From: Macrotis lagotis
Lineage: Eukaryota > Chordata > Mammalia > Peramelemorphia > Peramelidae
Assembly (NCBI RefSeq): GCF_037893015.1
Contig: NC_133659.1
Coordinates: 11,035,385 to 11,099,384, forward strand
DNA: 64,000 bases
Direction of reading: 5' to 3'
Under the pieces are notes generated by a model, which saw nothing but the letters and a program-made list of their open reading frames with translations, had not been told where the DNA came from and ran no database searches. Position 1 is the first letter of the stretch, and every line of letters begins with the position of its first letter. Positions 25,292 through 36,527 of the stretch are shown here, one piece after another. The position numbers were made by a program, and so were the translations under genes.

Positions 25292-26696
25292 CCTCAGCCT
25301 GTGATGCCTTCTTTTTAAAATGAAGAGAATGCTATTTCCTCATTCTTTTGGCTGTTTTTGAGGAACAAATAAGACAAAGGCTCCATAAATGTTAGCTATT
25401 ATCATTATTATTGTTTTGCCTCTCTGGCTAGCGTAAAGGCAGTGATTTGTACCAATAATTCTCATCGTGATGGTCCCAAGGGCCCTAGGAATGCTGCTGT
25501 CTGTTTGGCAGAATACTTCTGTTACTTCTGAGTCCTGGAAGGGAGCCTCAGTCAGTCTGATGATCCCCATTTGGCAGATGAGCGAAATGGTCTATGACTC
25601 ACCCAGGGTAACACAGCTAGTAAGAGTTGGGGTGCGGTCAGTCCCAAGCCTCCCTGTCTCCCTTTATTCTTTCTGTCATCCTCACTTCCTTCCCCTCCTG
25701 ACTCCTAAGCTCCAGGAGCATCCTGGTCCATGTTGGTTTGGGGGAGCTAGAACCCTGCCTTCTTCTTGGGCTGGCTACATTGGAACAAAAGGGTGATTCT
25801 CGATAAGGAACCAGGGAGCCTCCACTTGGAGACCTGCAGAGATGGGGATCTCATTACTTCCAAAAGTTACATCCAAGTGGCTGAACTTAATTGGAAGGGT
25901 TTTTTAGGTTTTTTTATTTGCCTCTACTGGTTCTGTGCTGGGGTGGGGGGTGGTGTCACAGAAGAAGTCCTCAAAGGTCTGTATCTCAGTCCTCCTGAGT
26001 CTTTCCATGTGCAGTGGGACTTCCCCAAGCCCCTCATTGTCACTGGGGTAGCCAGACCCCCTGAAAGCTACTTCCCCCCATCTGGGGTTCCTGGGCCCAT
26101 TATTCCTCAGCCCAAACAGCGTAACGCACTTCCGAGTGGGTGCTGGGAGACCCTCGGCAGGTGAGCCCAGAGGAGCCGGGCAGGCCTGGGAATGTGGAGG
26201 CAGCCTCAGAGGCCGGCCCACCCCAGAGGTACAAGTTCCCAGTGAGAGGCCAATAAAACAGCCCCAGCCACCAAGACTCCAAACACCCAGACTTTAAATA
26301 GAGACACTAAAGTGAGTGAGCCGGTGAGTAACCTTTGGCCGGAAACATTCAGGGCTTTGTGGGATCCCTAGAGGAAGGAGAGGGCAGGGACAGAGGAACC
26401 TGTGTCGAAGTAAACAGGCCTCACACAGGTGTGGAACGTCTTGGCCAGAATGTGTGATTCCAGCCAGGCTGAACTGCCAGAGTCGGAATCCTGGGTTCAG
26501 ATCCCATGTCTGACACTTAGAAGCTCTCTCACCTGTAGGCTAGTCCTGGCTCCTCTGCAAAATGGGGGTGATCCTGGTAATGGGGCCGGTAGTCACCCTC
26601 TCATCACTGTACAGACTTCAAAACAACGAAATGCGCAGCTTGTCTAGGAGTGGCAAATGGTTAGAAATGAGAAATAGAGATGGAAAAGTAGATTTT
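25292..26696. other. Gene-free stretch
   Basis: MIR-type pieces at about 25300-25420, 25540-25630 and 26450-26620. Between 25860 and 26330 nothing is recognised apart from moderate GC content. Confidence 0.4.
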
Positions 26697-26870
26697 ATTG
26701 TTCAGTCGTTTTGGTCGTTTCTGACTCATTGTGATCCTTTTGGGGGTTTTATTGTCAGAGATACTGGAGGGGTTTACCGTTTCCTTCTCTAGTTCATTTT
26801 ACAGATAAGGAAACTGAGACAAACAGCATGAGGTAACTTGCCCAGAGTCACAGTACTATACACAATAATA
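26697..26870 (-). mobile_element. MAR1-like SINE, 3' part
   Basis: TTCAGTCGTTTTGGTCGTTTC, GATACTGGAGGGGTTTACCG, GATAAGGAAACTGAGACAAA and AACTTGCCCAGAGTCACAG are hallmarks of this SINE on the minus strand. Confidence 0.75.
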
Positions 26871-26892
26871 CATAATCAATAATAGCATTTAT

Positions 26893-26960
26893 GTTTTTTA
26901 ATTTTTTTTATTTATTTAAGACAATGGGGGTAAAGTGACTTGCTCAAGGTCACACAGCTA
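26893..26960 (-). mobile_element. 5'-truncated SINE insertion (68 bp) with target duplication
   Basis: Poly-T rich start and TTGCTCAAGGTCACACAGCT, flanked by a perfect 15-bp duplication AATAATAGCATTTAT at 26878-26892 and 26961-26975. Confidence 0.85.
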
Positions 26961-26975
26961 AATAATAGCATTTAT

Positions 26976-28489
26976 AAGGGACTTGAGATTTTACATAGCA
27001 CTTTCCTCCCACCAGAGAGGTAGTAAGGGAGGTCATAAAGGATCCTTATCTTCCTCTTACTGATGAGGAAACTGAGTCTTAAGAGAAGGGATGGAGCTTG
27101 CCTGACTGGACTACAAGACCCTGGATTCTTCTCCAGTCTCTTTTGTTTCCTACCTGTGTGTCCATGAGTGAGTCACATAGCCTCCCTGTGCCTCAGTTTC
27201 CTTATCAGTAAAATAAAGGCATTGGATCCCATCAATGGGATCCCATAGAATCAGAGCTGGATTGGATTGACCTTAGAGGTGATTTGGTTTAACCCCCTCC
27301 TTTTACAGATGAGGAAACTGAGGTGGGCAGAGAGAAAGCTAGCATCTGTGATCCAAGCCCTGCTCCCACAGCCTCATGGGGGACAATCACACAGAGGAAC
27401 CTTGCACAGGATGAATCGAGGCTGGTCTCCAAAGGGGGACTCCGGGATCCACCGGCTCTGAAGTGTGTCCCAGGCGTAGCCCAGGAGTTCAAAGGAGGGA
27501 GAGATCAAAGGGGTTATGAAAGAGATGGGCCGGCTTTGGGATAAGGCAGGAGGAGGAGGGAGGCCTTGCAGGTGGAGAGGATGGCCCTGAGCAGGCTGCA
27601 GAGGGGCCTCCTTGGGGTCAGGGGCACCTTCTTGGAGTCAGAACAGTGAGCCTGCTGCACGGAAGCAGGGGGGAGGAGCTGCTAAGATCCCACACAGCCG
27701 CGGGGAGTCCTTGAGCCAAGCACCCATAAAATGTAAAAAAGTCAGTCTGGTGGCTGTGCATGGGAGGGTTCAACGGGGAAGACCCTGAGGAAGACTAGCC
27801 CTGAATGTCCATACTGACCGGATCTAGCCCCTGGTCAGCCAGGATGGAATCAAGGATGCCTCTGGGGTGCCGATGGCTCCCGGGGTCTTTCCAACTCCCC
27901 AGTTCTGCCGTCAGACCGTCCCAATGCCTGAAGCTCCCCAAGGGAAGCCACGAGGCCCTTCAGGCAACCCAAACAGGACAGTGGCAAGAGCATGGAGGAG
28001 AATAAATGAGCCCAGAGGCTTCTAGAAGGAGGAAGCCCCATGACTCAGGGCCTGACCTGGAAGGATCTAGGGAGAGGGGCTCCGAGAATTCAACCCCTGA
28101 TGACAGCATCAAGAAACAACACGGAGGGTCCCCGGGGCCCCCTCTCAAAAATGATGGGACCGGATCAGTTTGAAAGACGGGGACAGCCAGGAAGGGGGAA
28201 GTGGGAATGATCACACATCAATGTTAACTTCATCCATACACACGACCATCAGTGAGGGGTGTTGGTGTCAAAGAAGGGGCCTCGAGGGGGGTCAGGAAGA
28301 CCTGGATTTGAGTCTTGACTTGCACCCAGGGGAATGTGCAGGTCCCCAATCCCTTAGGGCCTCAGGCAGATCTCCAAGACTTCCTAAATGACAGAGGCTC
28401 TGCCAGTAGGAAGCATCTATGGAGGGAGATCCCACACAGGGAGTTTCCTCACACTGTTTTTGTCCTGGGTCCCTTTGGACACCAGTCTA
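26976..28489. other. Gene-free stretch
   Basis: MIR (-) about 26985-27115, MIR (+) about 27140-27230, MIR (-) about 27255-27330, MIR (+) about 28270-28400. The GC-richer 27340-28250 contains only short chance frames. Confidence 0.45.
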
Positions 28490-28640
28490 GTGACACCCAG
28501 GGCCCCTCCTCAGAATCAGGATTTCCTTGGGTTTTTCAGTGCATAAAATAGGATGTCGGGTTAGCAAGGAAACTGACTATATGGAAATAGAATTATCAAA
28601 ATATTTGTAAAAACAAGTTTACAGACCCCAGCCGGAGAGC
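28490..28640 (+). repeat. Unnamed ancient interspersed repeat, copy 2
   Basis: CCTCAGAATCAGG, GTGCATAAAATAGGATG, AGCAAGGAAACTGACTATAT and AAACAAGTTTACAGACCCC align in order with the copy in the GNG12 3' UTR. Confidence 0.65.
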
Positions 28641-28834
28641 CTGGTTGTAAACCTCTGTAATCCTGGGGCCTTCCTGCGTTCAGGAGTGCAGTCCCTCCTT
28701 TCTCACCCAGAATACTGAGGTCAGAGGTCAGATGACGTGAGCAGACCGTCTGCGCCCATCCATTCCAGACCCTGGCACTCGGCACTCGGGACCAGGTGTC
28801 TCTCAGCGTTATGGTGCACACTCCAAGCTCTTTG

Positions 28835-29102
28835 TGTCTCTCCCCGTCTCTGCGGTCTCTCTGTCTGTCTCTTTTTACCTGTCCTACCTTTTCTCTTTCC
28901 CCCTCCTCTGCCTGTCCCTGTCTCTCCCTCTCTCTGCCTCTGTCTCCACTCTGCTCTGTCTGTCGACCTCTATTTCTGTCGCTCTGTCTGTCTGTCCTAT
29001 CTTTTCTCCCCCCCACCCTGTTCTTCTCCATCTGTCTCTCTGTCTCTGTCTCTCTCTGTCCTTCTCTCTCTCCCCTCTCCTTCTCCTTCCCTCTGTCTTT
29101 CT
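28835..29102. repeat. Pyrimidine-rich CTCTGT/TCTC tract
   Basis: About 270 bp of TCTGTCTC-type low-complexity sequence. The Ser/Leu/Cys-rich frames on both strands are artefacts. Confidence 0.9.
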
Positions 29103-31282
29103 TAGAAATAATATAAAATTAAAACTAGATGGAACTTCTGAGAAGATCCAGTCCAAGCTTCCCCTCTTTCCAAATCCCCATTTGACCGATAAGGAAACTG
29201 AGGCCCCCAAGGTCCATTGGTCACCTAGCCCAGACTTGGGCCTGGAGCCTCTGAGGAAGGCCAGACTTAACCGTTTAAACCCATCCTGAAGGCTGCTCTG
29301 AATCCGCCCATCCCCAGGGCATTTCTGCCCCTCCCTCCCTCCCTCCCTGCCCTCCCATCTCGGGAGCAGGGCAGACCTGTGACTCTTCTGCCCTTTGCCA
29401 GCCTGTTCAGGCCAGCCAGGGGTGGATTCACTCTATTTCTGTCTCCCTGGCTATAGATTTTTAACTTGGATCCCAGGGGCAGAAATTGTTCTTTTGAAAG
29501 AGAACACCTAATTCTCTCTAAACAAGCCCAGCTGACAGCTGGCAGATTGTGTCCTGACAGCCTTGATTCCCACCCCCCACTGAGGATCCACTGGAGACTT
29601 GGGAGGGCCGAGGTGACTGGGAGGAGGCTCCCCCAGCCCAGCCCTAGCCATGAGGAGCATGGATGGTCCAGCTCCTTCCTTTAGAGCTTCAGGAAGATGC
29701 TGGGAGGAAGTGAAGCTGGGGGCTAGAACCTTCCATCCTGACTCCACAGCCCCCTCCCATCCTGATGTGACCTCCCCCCCATGCTTTGAGCCCTGTGGAC
29801 AATGCAAGTGTGAAAAACATAAAAATACTTTTATTTTTCCTCTCTTAAAAAAAGTAATCTACCAAAGATGCCAAGGGAGGGGAAACCAGAAGATGCACTT
29901 CTAAAAATATGTGTGCATTGTTCCACCAGGGCTAGCTTGGAGGCCCTGGGGTGGGGCTGGGTGGGGTGCAGGGGGCTGGGTGCTCCAGATTCCAGGGCTT
30001 TTATAAGTGGGCTTTACTTCCCATTGGGAGGAGGACTCCCCACAGCCCTTCCTTCCTACTGGGCTTCCTTCTCTGCCCCATCCCCAGACCAGAGCAAGGC
30101 TGATGGCCTGGCTGGCCCTCTGGCCTTCCGGGCTCCCCGTAGGACCAGAGGACTCAGCTTGGGGCTCTCCTTGGGCATACCCAGTCTGGGCCCTCCTCCT
30201 AGACCAGGAGATGAAGGGGGATGACTTCCTTCCTCCCGTCCCTACCCATCCCCCTCAAGCCCTACACTTGGAGTATCCCAGAAAATGTTCCTTTAGTGGC
30301 CCGGGGAGACAAGTGAGGCTTTGTTGGAAAACTCAGATCACAGAGGTGGGGCCCTGAGGAACCCGAGAGGTCATCTTTTCCAAACCTTATTGTTCCAAGA
30401 CGGGTTTGTCATTGGGCTGGTCAGTAGAATCTTAAGCCTGGTGTGGCTCGCCAGTTTTGGGCCAAGTTCCTCGGCGCTGTCTTTGGGAATCTTACCTTCT
30501 CCAGCTGGCCGAGTTGGTTTCTTTCCTGCGTGTTATTGTAGCAAGAATGTTGGGTTTGGGGGGTCAGTGATCTCCAGTCTGGATCCTGCCCCTCTCTTTT
30601 GCCATCTCTTTAACTAACCTGACATCCCTGGGCCTCTGTGTCCTCATTAGAAAAACAAAGGAGTTGGATTGAGAGACTGCTTCCAAGTCTAACAAACAAT
30701 TTACGTGATTCTGCCCATGGTTTCCCAATCACCCAGCCAACATGGTGGCTCTGCCAGTCTTGTGGCACGGGCCCCAGGCCCCTCCCCAAACTCCCACATT
30801 GTCTATGGTGCCCAGAAATAAGAGAATATTTCAGTGCTTGCCCAGGCCACCACCAGGCAGGCCTCCGACTTGGAGTAGGCTGTGTTCCTGCACAAGGTAA
30901 TAGAAGGAAAAGGCAAATCTGATTTTCCCCTTGAAATGATGTTCTGAGAAACAATTATGTCCCTAGCTTGGGGCCTAACTTGTTTGTTTTGAGATGATCC
31001 CAAAACACCCTTTTAATTAACTCCTTCATCCTGAGATCACAGATTCAGATCTGGAAAAGGCTTTAGAGGTCATTGAGTCCAACTGGGGAATTTTATGTTT
31101 GGGGCCATGTGACTAGAAGCAAGGGACAGTTTTTCTCACTCCAAACTCAACATGTTCACACGTTCCCTGTTGTCATTGATACCAGATCTATAGACATGGA
31201 TGTACTTGTATCTCTGTAGAGCTAAATAGATAGATAATCGCTCTAAGGATTGAAAAGCTCTTTATGCTTATTGGAGCTCCAC
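29103..31282. other. Gene-free stretch with one repeat-poor block
   Basis: MIR (-) about 29120-29230 and MIR-type piece about 30590-30720. About 29440-29575 lacks repeat signature and carries two CAGCTG E-boxes within GCCCAGCTGACAGCTGGC. No exon supported. Confidence 0.4.
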
Positions 31283-31297
31283 AAGAACCCTGGGAGG

Positions 31298-31447
31298 ATG
31301 GGGGCAGCTAGGTGCTGCAGTGGATAGAGCACCTGCCCTGGAGTCAGGAGGACCTGAGTTCAAATCCAGCCTCAGACACTTTATAATGACTAGCTTGTGG
31401 GCAAGCCACTTAACCCCATTGCCTAACAAAAAAAAAACTTAAAAAAA
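31298..31447 (+). mobile_element. WSINE-like SINE
   Basis: GGGGCAGCTAGGTG head to a double A-tail. The 15-bp target duplication AAGAACCCTGGGAGG at 31283-31297 and 31448-31462 is perfect. A short deletion removes part of the TAATTACCTAGC region. Confidence 0.9.
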
Positions 31448-31462
31448 AAGAACCCTGGGAGG

Positions 31463-33274
31463 TGAGTGCTCTTATCAACCCCATTTTACAGATGAGGAAA
31501 CTGAGTCAGACAGGTAAAGTTCCCAAAAGCACCCAGTTAATTGAACCAGTGGTCTCTGATGACAAAACTTGAGTAGCAAATCCCAGATAGTCTCCTCAGC
31601 CATCCTGTGTGGCCGTACATACATCCCAACAAGTGACCACTGACCTCCAAGAGGAGGTGGCCCAGCTCCCCAGGACAGGGAGGGCTTTTTCCACCCATTG
31701 GCCAGTGGGCAGTCTGCTTGGCGGCTCAGCCTGACAGATGGGTCACCAGCTTGGGGGTTGATATGATACTTAATTTGGGTGACCCTGGCTGTGGGCTCCT
31801 CACACCTGTAGAAAGCTGGGTTGGAGTTTGTGCCCAGCAGAGGCTGAGCTCCTCCCCAGCCCATGCCCCAGGGATGGGTGTGGGCAGGCTGGAGGGTGGC
31901 TGGTCCAGATTGTTTACCTCCTGATGAAAGAAAGACCCATAAATAGCTTGGGTGTGACTGGAAGAGACTACAAATTGTGGAGGAGAATGTGAGCTCCCCG
32001 AGGGCAAGGACTGTTTTTTGTCTCTTGGACTCTTAGATTTAGAGCTGGGAGGGACCTCAGATGAGCTATCATCCATAAGCATTCATTAAGCTCCTACTGT
32101 GTACCTAGGTAGACACTCCAGAACTTGGTTCAACCAAGTCATAACCTGTTGTGAAATGCCAAGTCAGAGTTTGAACTCACAACCTTGGGCTCTTCCTTCC
32201 AAGCTTACACTCCCCACAGCACCACTGAGCTGTTTTCTTTGTATTTCTCAGTATCTTGTACCCCCAGATGCTTATGAATCGCTGTGGAATGCAATAGAAT
32301 TGACCTTGAGTGGCCCCCCATTAACCCAAATATAACCCAGGTGGGAAATGAAGGGAGCCTTCTGTGTTGCTGGAAGGGAGGTAGGGGCTCATAGAGCCTG
32401 GGTTCAAGGGCTTGCTCTGACCCACCCTAGGCTAATCCCCACCTTGGAGAGCCCTCGGGCACTCACACTGAAGCTCAGGTGCCAGTCTGCTCAGGGACAT
32501 GGTGCTGCCTCAGTGGCAGTCTCCTTCTAATGCTGATGAAATAATATCTAGTTGTATTCTGTTTTTAAAGAGATTTCCAGAGGCACAGCCCTCTTGGAGT
32601 GAGCAGGCTGGCTGAGGAAGTGCCCAGCCTCTGCCCACTTTGAGGGCAGAGGGAGGAAGATAGGGAGGCCTGGCTGGGTCCTAGTCCCTAGAGGGTCAGA
32701 AAGGGAGCTCGTGACAGCATTGTGAGCCCCAGGCCGAGCTGGGGAGAATGTTCCAGCCTGTTCTCCTACATGGGGAGCTTTCAGAGAGCCACAGGGAGGT
32801 GCTGAGCCAGCTGACACCCAGGCATGGGCAAAAAAAAGGCATTTCTGTTTGGAGGGTGACGGGCAGCAGCTGCTGGGAAAAGCCAGGACCACCTGCAGAA
32901 GCTGCCGTCGCCCACCTCCTGTGCTTCCCCAGGCTCTTGGCACATCCTGGAGATGTCAGGGCTCCCTAATGACCAGTGGTGTCAGAGTGGGGGGAGGGGC
33001 TGAGGGCAGGGGATGGATGCCCAGCCTGCAGAATGCAGACAGAGCCAGCTGGGAAGCAAATGACCAGTCACTGAACTTTTATTAAGTACCTACTGTATGT
33101 GCTGGGACCATGCTAAGTATTAGGAATGCAAAGCGAAGAAATGAAGCAGTCCTTGCCCCTAATAACTGCAAGAAGCTTCCATGCCTTCAACCAGCAGGCA
33201 TCAGTGCTTCCTCTGGGCCAGTGGGTGGACAAAGACAAAAAGAGACCAGTCCCTAGCACCTTGAAGGTTGATTG
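31463..33274. other. Gene-free stretch
   Basis: MIR (-) about 31470-31560, L2 end about 31985-32045, CR1/L2 pieces about 32080-32110 and 33060-33180. The 32340-33030 part is GC-richer and unassigned. Confidence 0.45.
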
Positions 33275-33560
33275 GCACAGTGGATAGACTCCTAGCCTTG
33301 GAGTCAGGAGGACAGGAGTTCAAATCCAGCCTCAGACATTTACTAGCTGTGTGACCTTGGGCAAGTCATTTAATCCTGACCTCACCTCCAGGGCCACCTC
33401 TAGTCATCCTGATTCCTATCTGGCCTCTGGACCCAGATGACTCTGGAGGAGAAAGTGAGGCTGGGGACTTAGCACAGCCCCCCTCACTCCATCTAATTCC
33501 TGTACCTGTCATGGCATCACCTCCCTGATGTCATGGTCTTCTTCAAGAATGAAGGACAAC
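33275..33560 (+). mobile_element. Long marsupial SINE with LINE-type tail
   Basis: TTGGCACAGTGGATAGACTC head, GTTCAAATCCAGCC box, then CCAGATGACTCTGGAGGAGA and the end CTTCTTCAAGAATGAAGGAC. It is complete and followed directly by a MAR1-like copy. Confidence 0.8.
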
Positions 33561-33567
33561 ATTAGTC

Positions 33568-33785
33568 CAGTCCCTTGTCTTGGACTTGGAGTCAGGAAGA
33601 CCTGAGTTCAAATGCAGCCTCAAATTCCACTCACTACTTGGCAAAATCATTTCACTCTGTTTGCCCCAGTTTCCTCCTCTGTAAAATGAGCTGGAGAAAA
33701 ATGGCAAGCCGCTCCAGTATCTCTGCCAAGAAAACCCGAGTGGGGTCACAGAGAGTCAGACATGACTGAAATGACCAAACCACAA
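33568..33785 (+). mobile_element. MAR1-like SINE
   Basis: TTGGAGTCAGGAAGACCTG, GTTCAAATGCAGCC, ATGGCAAGCCGCTCCAGTAT, AGAAAACCCGAGTGGGG and CAGACATGACTGAAATGACC in the expected order. Confidence 0.8.
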
Positions 33786-34158
33786 GCCCCCATCACAGAG
33801 CCTGCCTCTTAGGAGATGCTTTTTGAGGGAGCAAGTGATGCTTTTTCCTTTTTGGATAGAAAGCAACCTTTGAACTGTGTGGCAAAACCCCTAAATTCTC
33901 CTTTCCCCAATCAAGCCCAGGGTTCCCTGGATTTGGAGCTGCACAGGAGCTGAGAGTTGTAGCACCAGAGAGTTCAGGTTAGACAAGAGCTGGTGAACAT
34001 CCATCCAGAGCATCATTTTACAGAGGAGGAAACTGAGGCCAGAGAGGGGAAGTGACTTGTCTAAGGTCACCTGGGTCGATGACTGGAAGCAGTAACCCCG
34101 ACTCTTCCCCTTATGACCCATGGTACCTTCTCTCTGGTCTCAGTTCCCTTTAAAAATA
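33786..34158. other. Gene-free stretch with MIR
   Basis: A MIR (-) at about 34010-34100 (CAGAGGAGGAAACTGAGGCC) and the start of a MIR split by the next SINE. Nothing else seen. Confidence 0.4.
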
Positions 34159-34168
34159 AAGGGGTTGA

Positions 34169-34335
34169 TGGGGCGGCTAGGTGGCGTAGTGGATAGAGCG
34201 CTGGCCTTGGAGTCAGGAGTACCTGAGTTCAAATCCAACTTCAGACACTTAATAATTACCTAGCCGTGTGGCCTTGGGCAAGCCACTTAATCCCATTGCC
34301 TTAAAAAATATTAAAAAAAAATAAAAATAAAAATT
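34169..34335 (+). mobile_element. WSINE-like SINE inserted in a MIR
   Basis: GGGGCGGCTAGGTGGCGTAG head to a long A-rich tail. Target duplication AAGGGGTTGA at 34159-34168 and 34336-34345. MIR sequence continues across both sides, so the SINE split an older repeat. Confidence 0.9.
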
Positions 34336-34444
34336 AAGGGGTTGAGATCAGTGACCTCCAAGGTCCCTTCCAATCCTAAACTGAGGAGCCTAGGAAACCG
34401 GGGTTTGAAAACTGGTCCTCTGTCTCCAACACTACCACCCTTAC

Positions 34445-35130
34445 TCTTTTGTTTTTCTCTTTTTTTCTTCAATGACATGTAAAAACAATTTTACCATTTT
34501 CAAAATTTTGAGCTCCACATTCTCTCTCTCCTTCCCTCCCCTCCCCCCTGCTCTAAAAGGTAAACAATTTGATGCAAGTTATACAAGTGCAATCAGGTAA
34601 AACACATTTGCATATCCGTTGTGTTGTGAAAGGAAACATGTAACTTCCCCTCCCCCATACAAAAAGCAAGACAAATAAAATCAAAAACTGGCAGACTTCT
34701 GTCTGTATTCAGACTCCACCAGCTCCTTATTGGGAGGCAGAGAGATCACATTGATCATGGTAACCGAGTCTTCACATCCATACCCAGTATTACTTTTACT
34801 GTGAACAATGTCCTCCTGATTCTCTTCTCTTCATTTTGCATCGGTTCATGTAAGTCTTCTCAGGTTTTCCGTCACTTCCCAGAGCTCAGAAGTGCTCCAT
34901 TCCAGCCCTTCCGGATGGATGGCCATCCCCTCAATAGCCAGTTCTGTCACCACAAGAAGAGCTGCCATCAGTGTTGTTGTATGGAGAGCTCCGTTTCTTT
35001 TTTTTATTTGTTTGTTTTTAATCTCTTTGGTTACAGACCTGGTAGTCATCTTACTGGTCAAAGGGAACAAACAGTTTTATAACCTTCTCCTTCCCACCAA
35101 ATCTTGGATATCATTCAGGTCAATTCAACA
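34445..35130 (-). mobile_element. Marsupial L1 3' end fragment (probable)
   Basis: TTCCAGCCCTTCCGGATGG, ATCCCCTCAATAGCCAGTTC, CACCACAAGAAGAGCTGCCA and GGTTACAGACCTGGTAGTC resemble the antisense of the L1 3' region abundant in marsupial genomes. Assignment is from memory of that pattern and no reverse-transcriptase frame is present. Confidence 0.5.
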
Positions 35131-36504
35131 ACCATGATCCTGGGCATGTTCCTGCCTTTCACTTTTTTCTGACTTTACTGCAGATATGTGGTCACAGAAT
35201 CTTAAGGGAGGGATGGTTGGGTAGGTGGGTGGAGACAGGGATGGAGAAATAAAAAAAGGGAGGGAAGGAAAGAAGAAAAGAAGGTGAGAAGGGAGGAGGG
35301 GAAGGAAGAAAAAGAGAGGAAAGAAAGAAAGGAATCTTAATAAGTACTTATACAAAAATGATTATTTTCTGTGACCTCAAGAAGCTTGAATTCTAATGGG
35401 AAAGAAGCATGCATCCTATATTTTCCTTGGTGCTAGAATGCAGGCTCAGGGAGGGCAGGGGCTGTTTTTCACTTTCTTTTTGTAAACTCCATCACTTGAA
35501 CACTGTGCCTGGGCATTTGTTGTTGACTGATTGATTGGCAGTGCCAAGCTCTTCCAGGATGCCCCTCCCTAGGACAGCCCCCCAGCCCCTTTTTCCTCCC
35601 CTCCAGCTCTGAGGCGGCCAGATGGCAGCTGCCTCCCTTGGGATTCTTGGCCCAGAGCTCCAGGAGCCACACCTAAGGGCCACCTGCCTCCCTGAGTCAG
35701 CCAGGGCCTGGCATCTGTCTGGCTTTATATGGCTCATGCTGCTCCCAGCCATCCTTTACCACAGGCCTGGGTCATTATCACCTGGACTGTGCAGATGCCA
35801 AGCCAGAGCGATGGAAGGTCAAGGTCCAGACCATTTCTTGTGCTTCCTGTGCAGTGTCTAGAAAGAAGGACTGGGGGCTTGCCCTGAGCAGGTGGACCCA
35901 ACCCTAAGTTGGGAAGAGCTGGCCTCCCAGGAGATCTGAGGGGGGGCTGCTGGCCTAAGCCCCATCCTGCTCCAGCATCCAGGAGGAATCTGGTCTAGTT
36001 CACTCCCGCCCTTCTCCCTGTCCACCATTGACAGCAGGGTGGCAGGAAGGTGCCCTGGCTTCTGCCTGGAGGATAGGCGCCCTTGGCAACTGGTACTACT
36101 TTTGGGAGCCACCTCCTAGGTCCTCTTTCTGTCCCTGTTTTTTGGATATTCAATCCTAACAGAACTTGTCAGTTATATATTATAACACCAAAGGGGCTGA
36201 AGAAATGTTTGTTGAATGGAACCATAACAGATGGCAGATTGGTAATAATGCAGATAACTGGTATTTAAGGTACAAATGCACTCTCCAGGCTCGACCTCAT
36301 GCACAGCCCCCAGCAGCCCTTGGGGAACCATAGTGCCAGAGTGACTAGGAAGCCTTCACCTGGGGTCCTCTATGGAACATGCAGGCTGGGTGACCCAGGG
36401 CAGGTCACTGCCCCTTTCTCCAGGGCCCCTGGACACTCTCAGAAGTCCTCCAGCTGCTCTTCATGGGTAGGGAGAGCTCACGGGTGACCAATGTCTCTTT
36501 TCAG
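35131..36504. other. Gene-free sequence just upstream of the first GNG12 coding exon
   Basis: A purine tract (35238-35335, GGAAGAAAAAG-type), an L2 end (about 35340-35540), then about 35560-35860 without repeat signature, including TGGCTTTATATGGCTCATG (near a CArG box) and GTCAAGGTCCAG (nuclear-receptor-like). Intronic by inference. Confidence 0.45.
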
Positions 36505-36527
36505 ATCTCATCTGGAAGCTCTTAAAG

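Noticed and set aside
28561-29289. Ser/Leu/Cys-rich frames up to 156 residues
   Set aside because: They translate a CTCT/CTGT low-complexity tract and an adjoining MIR.
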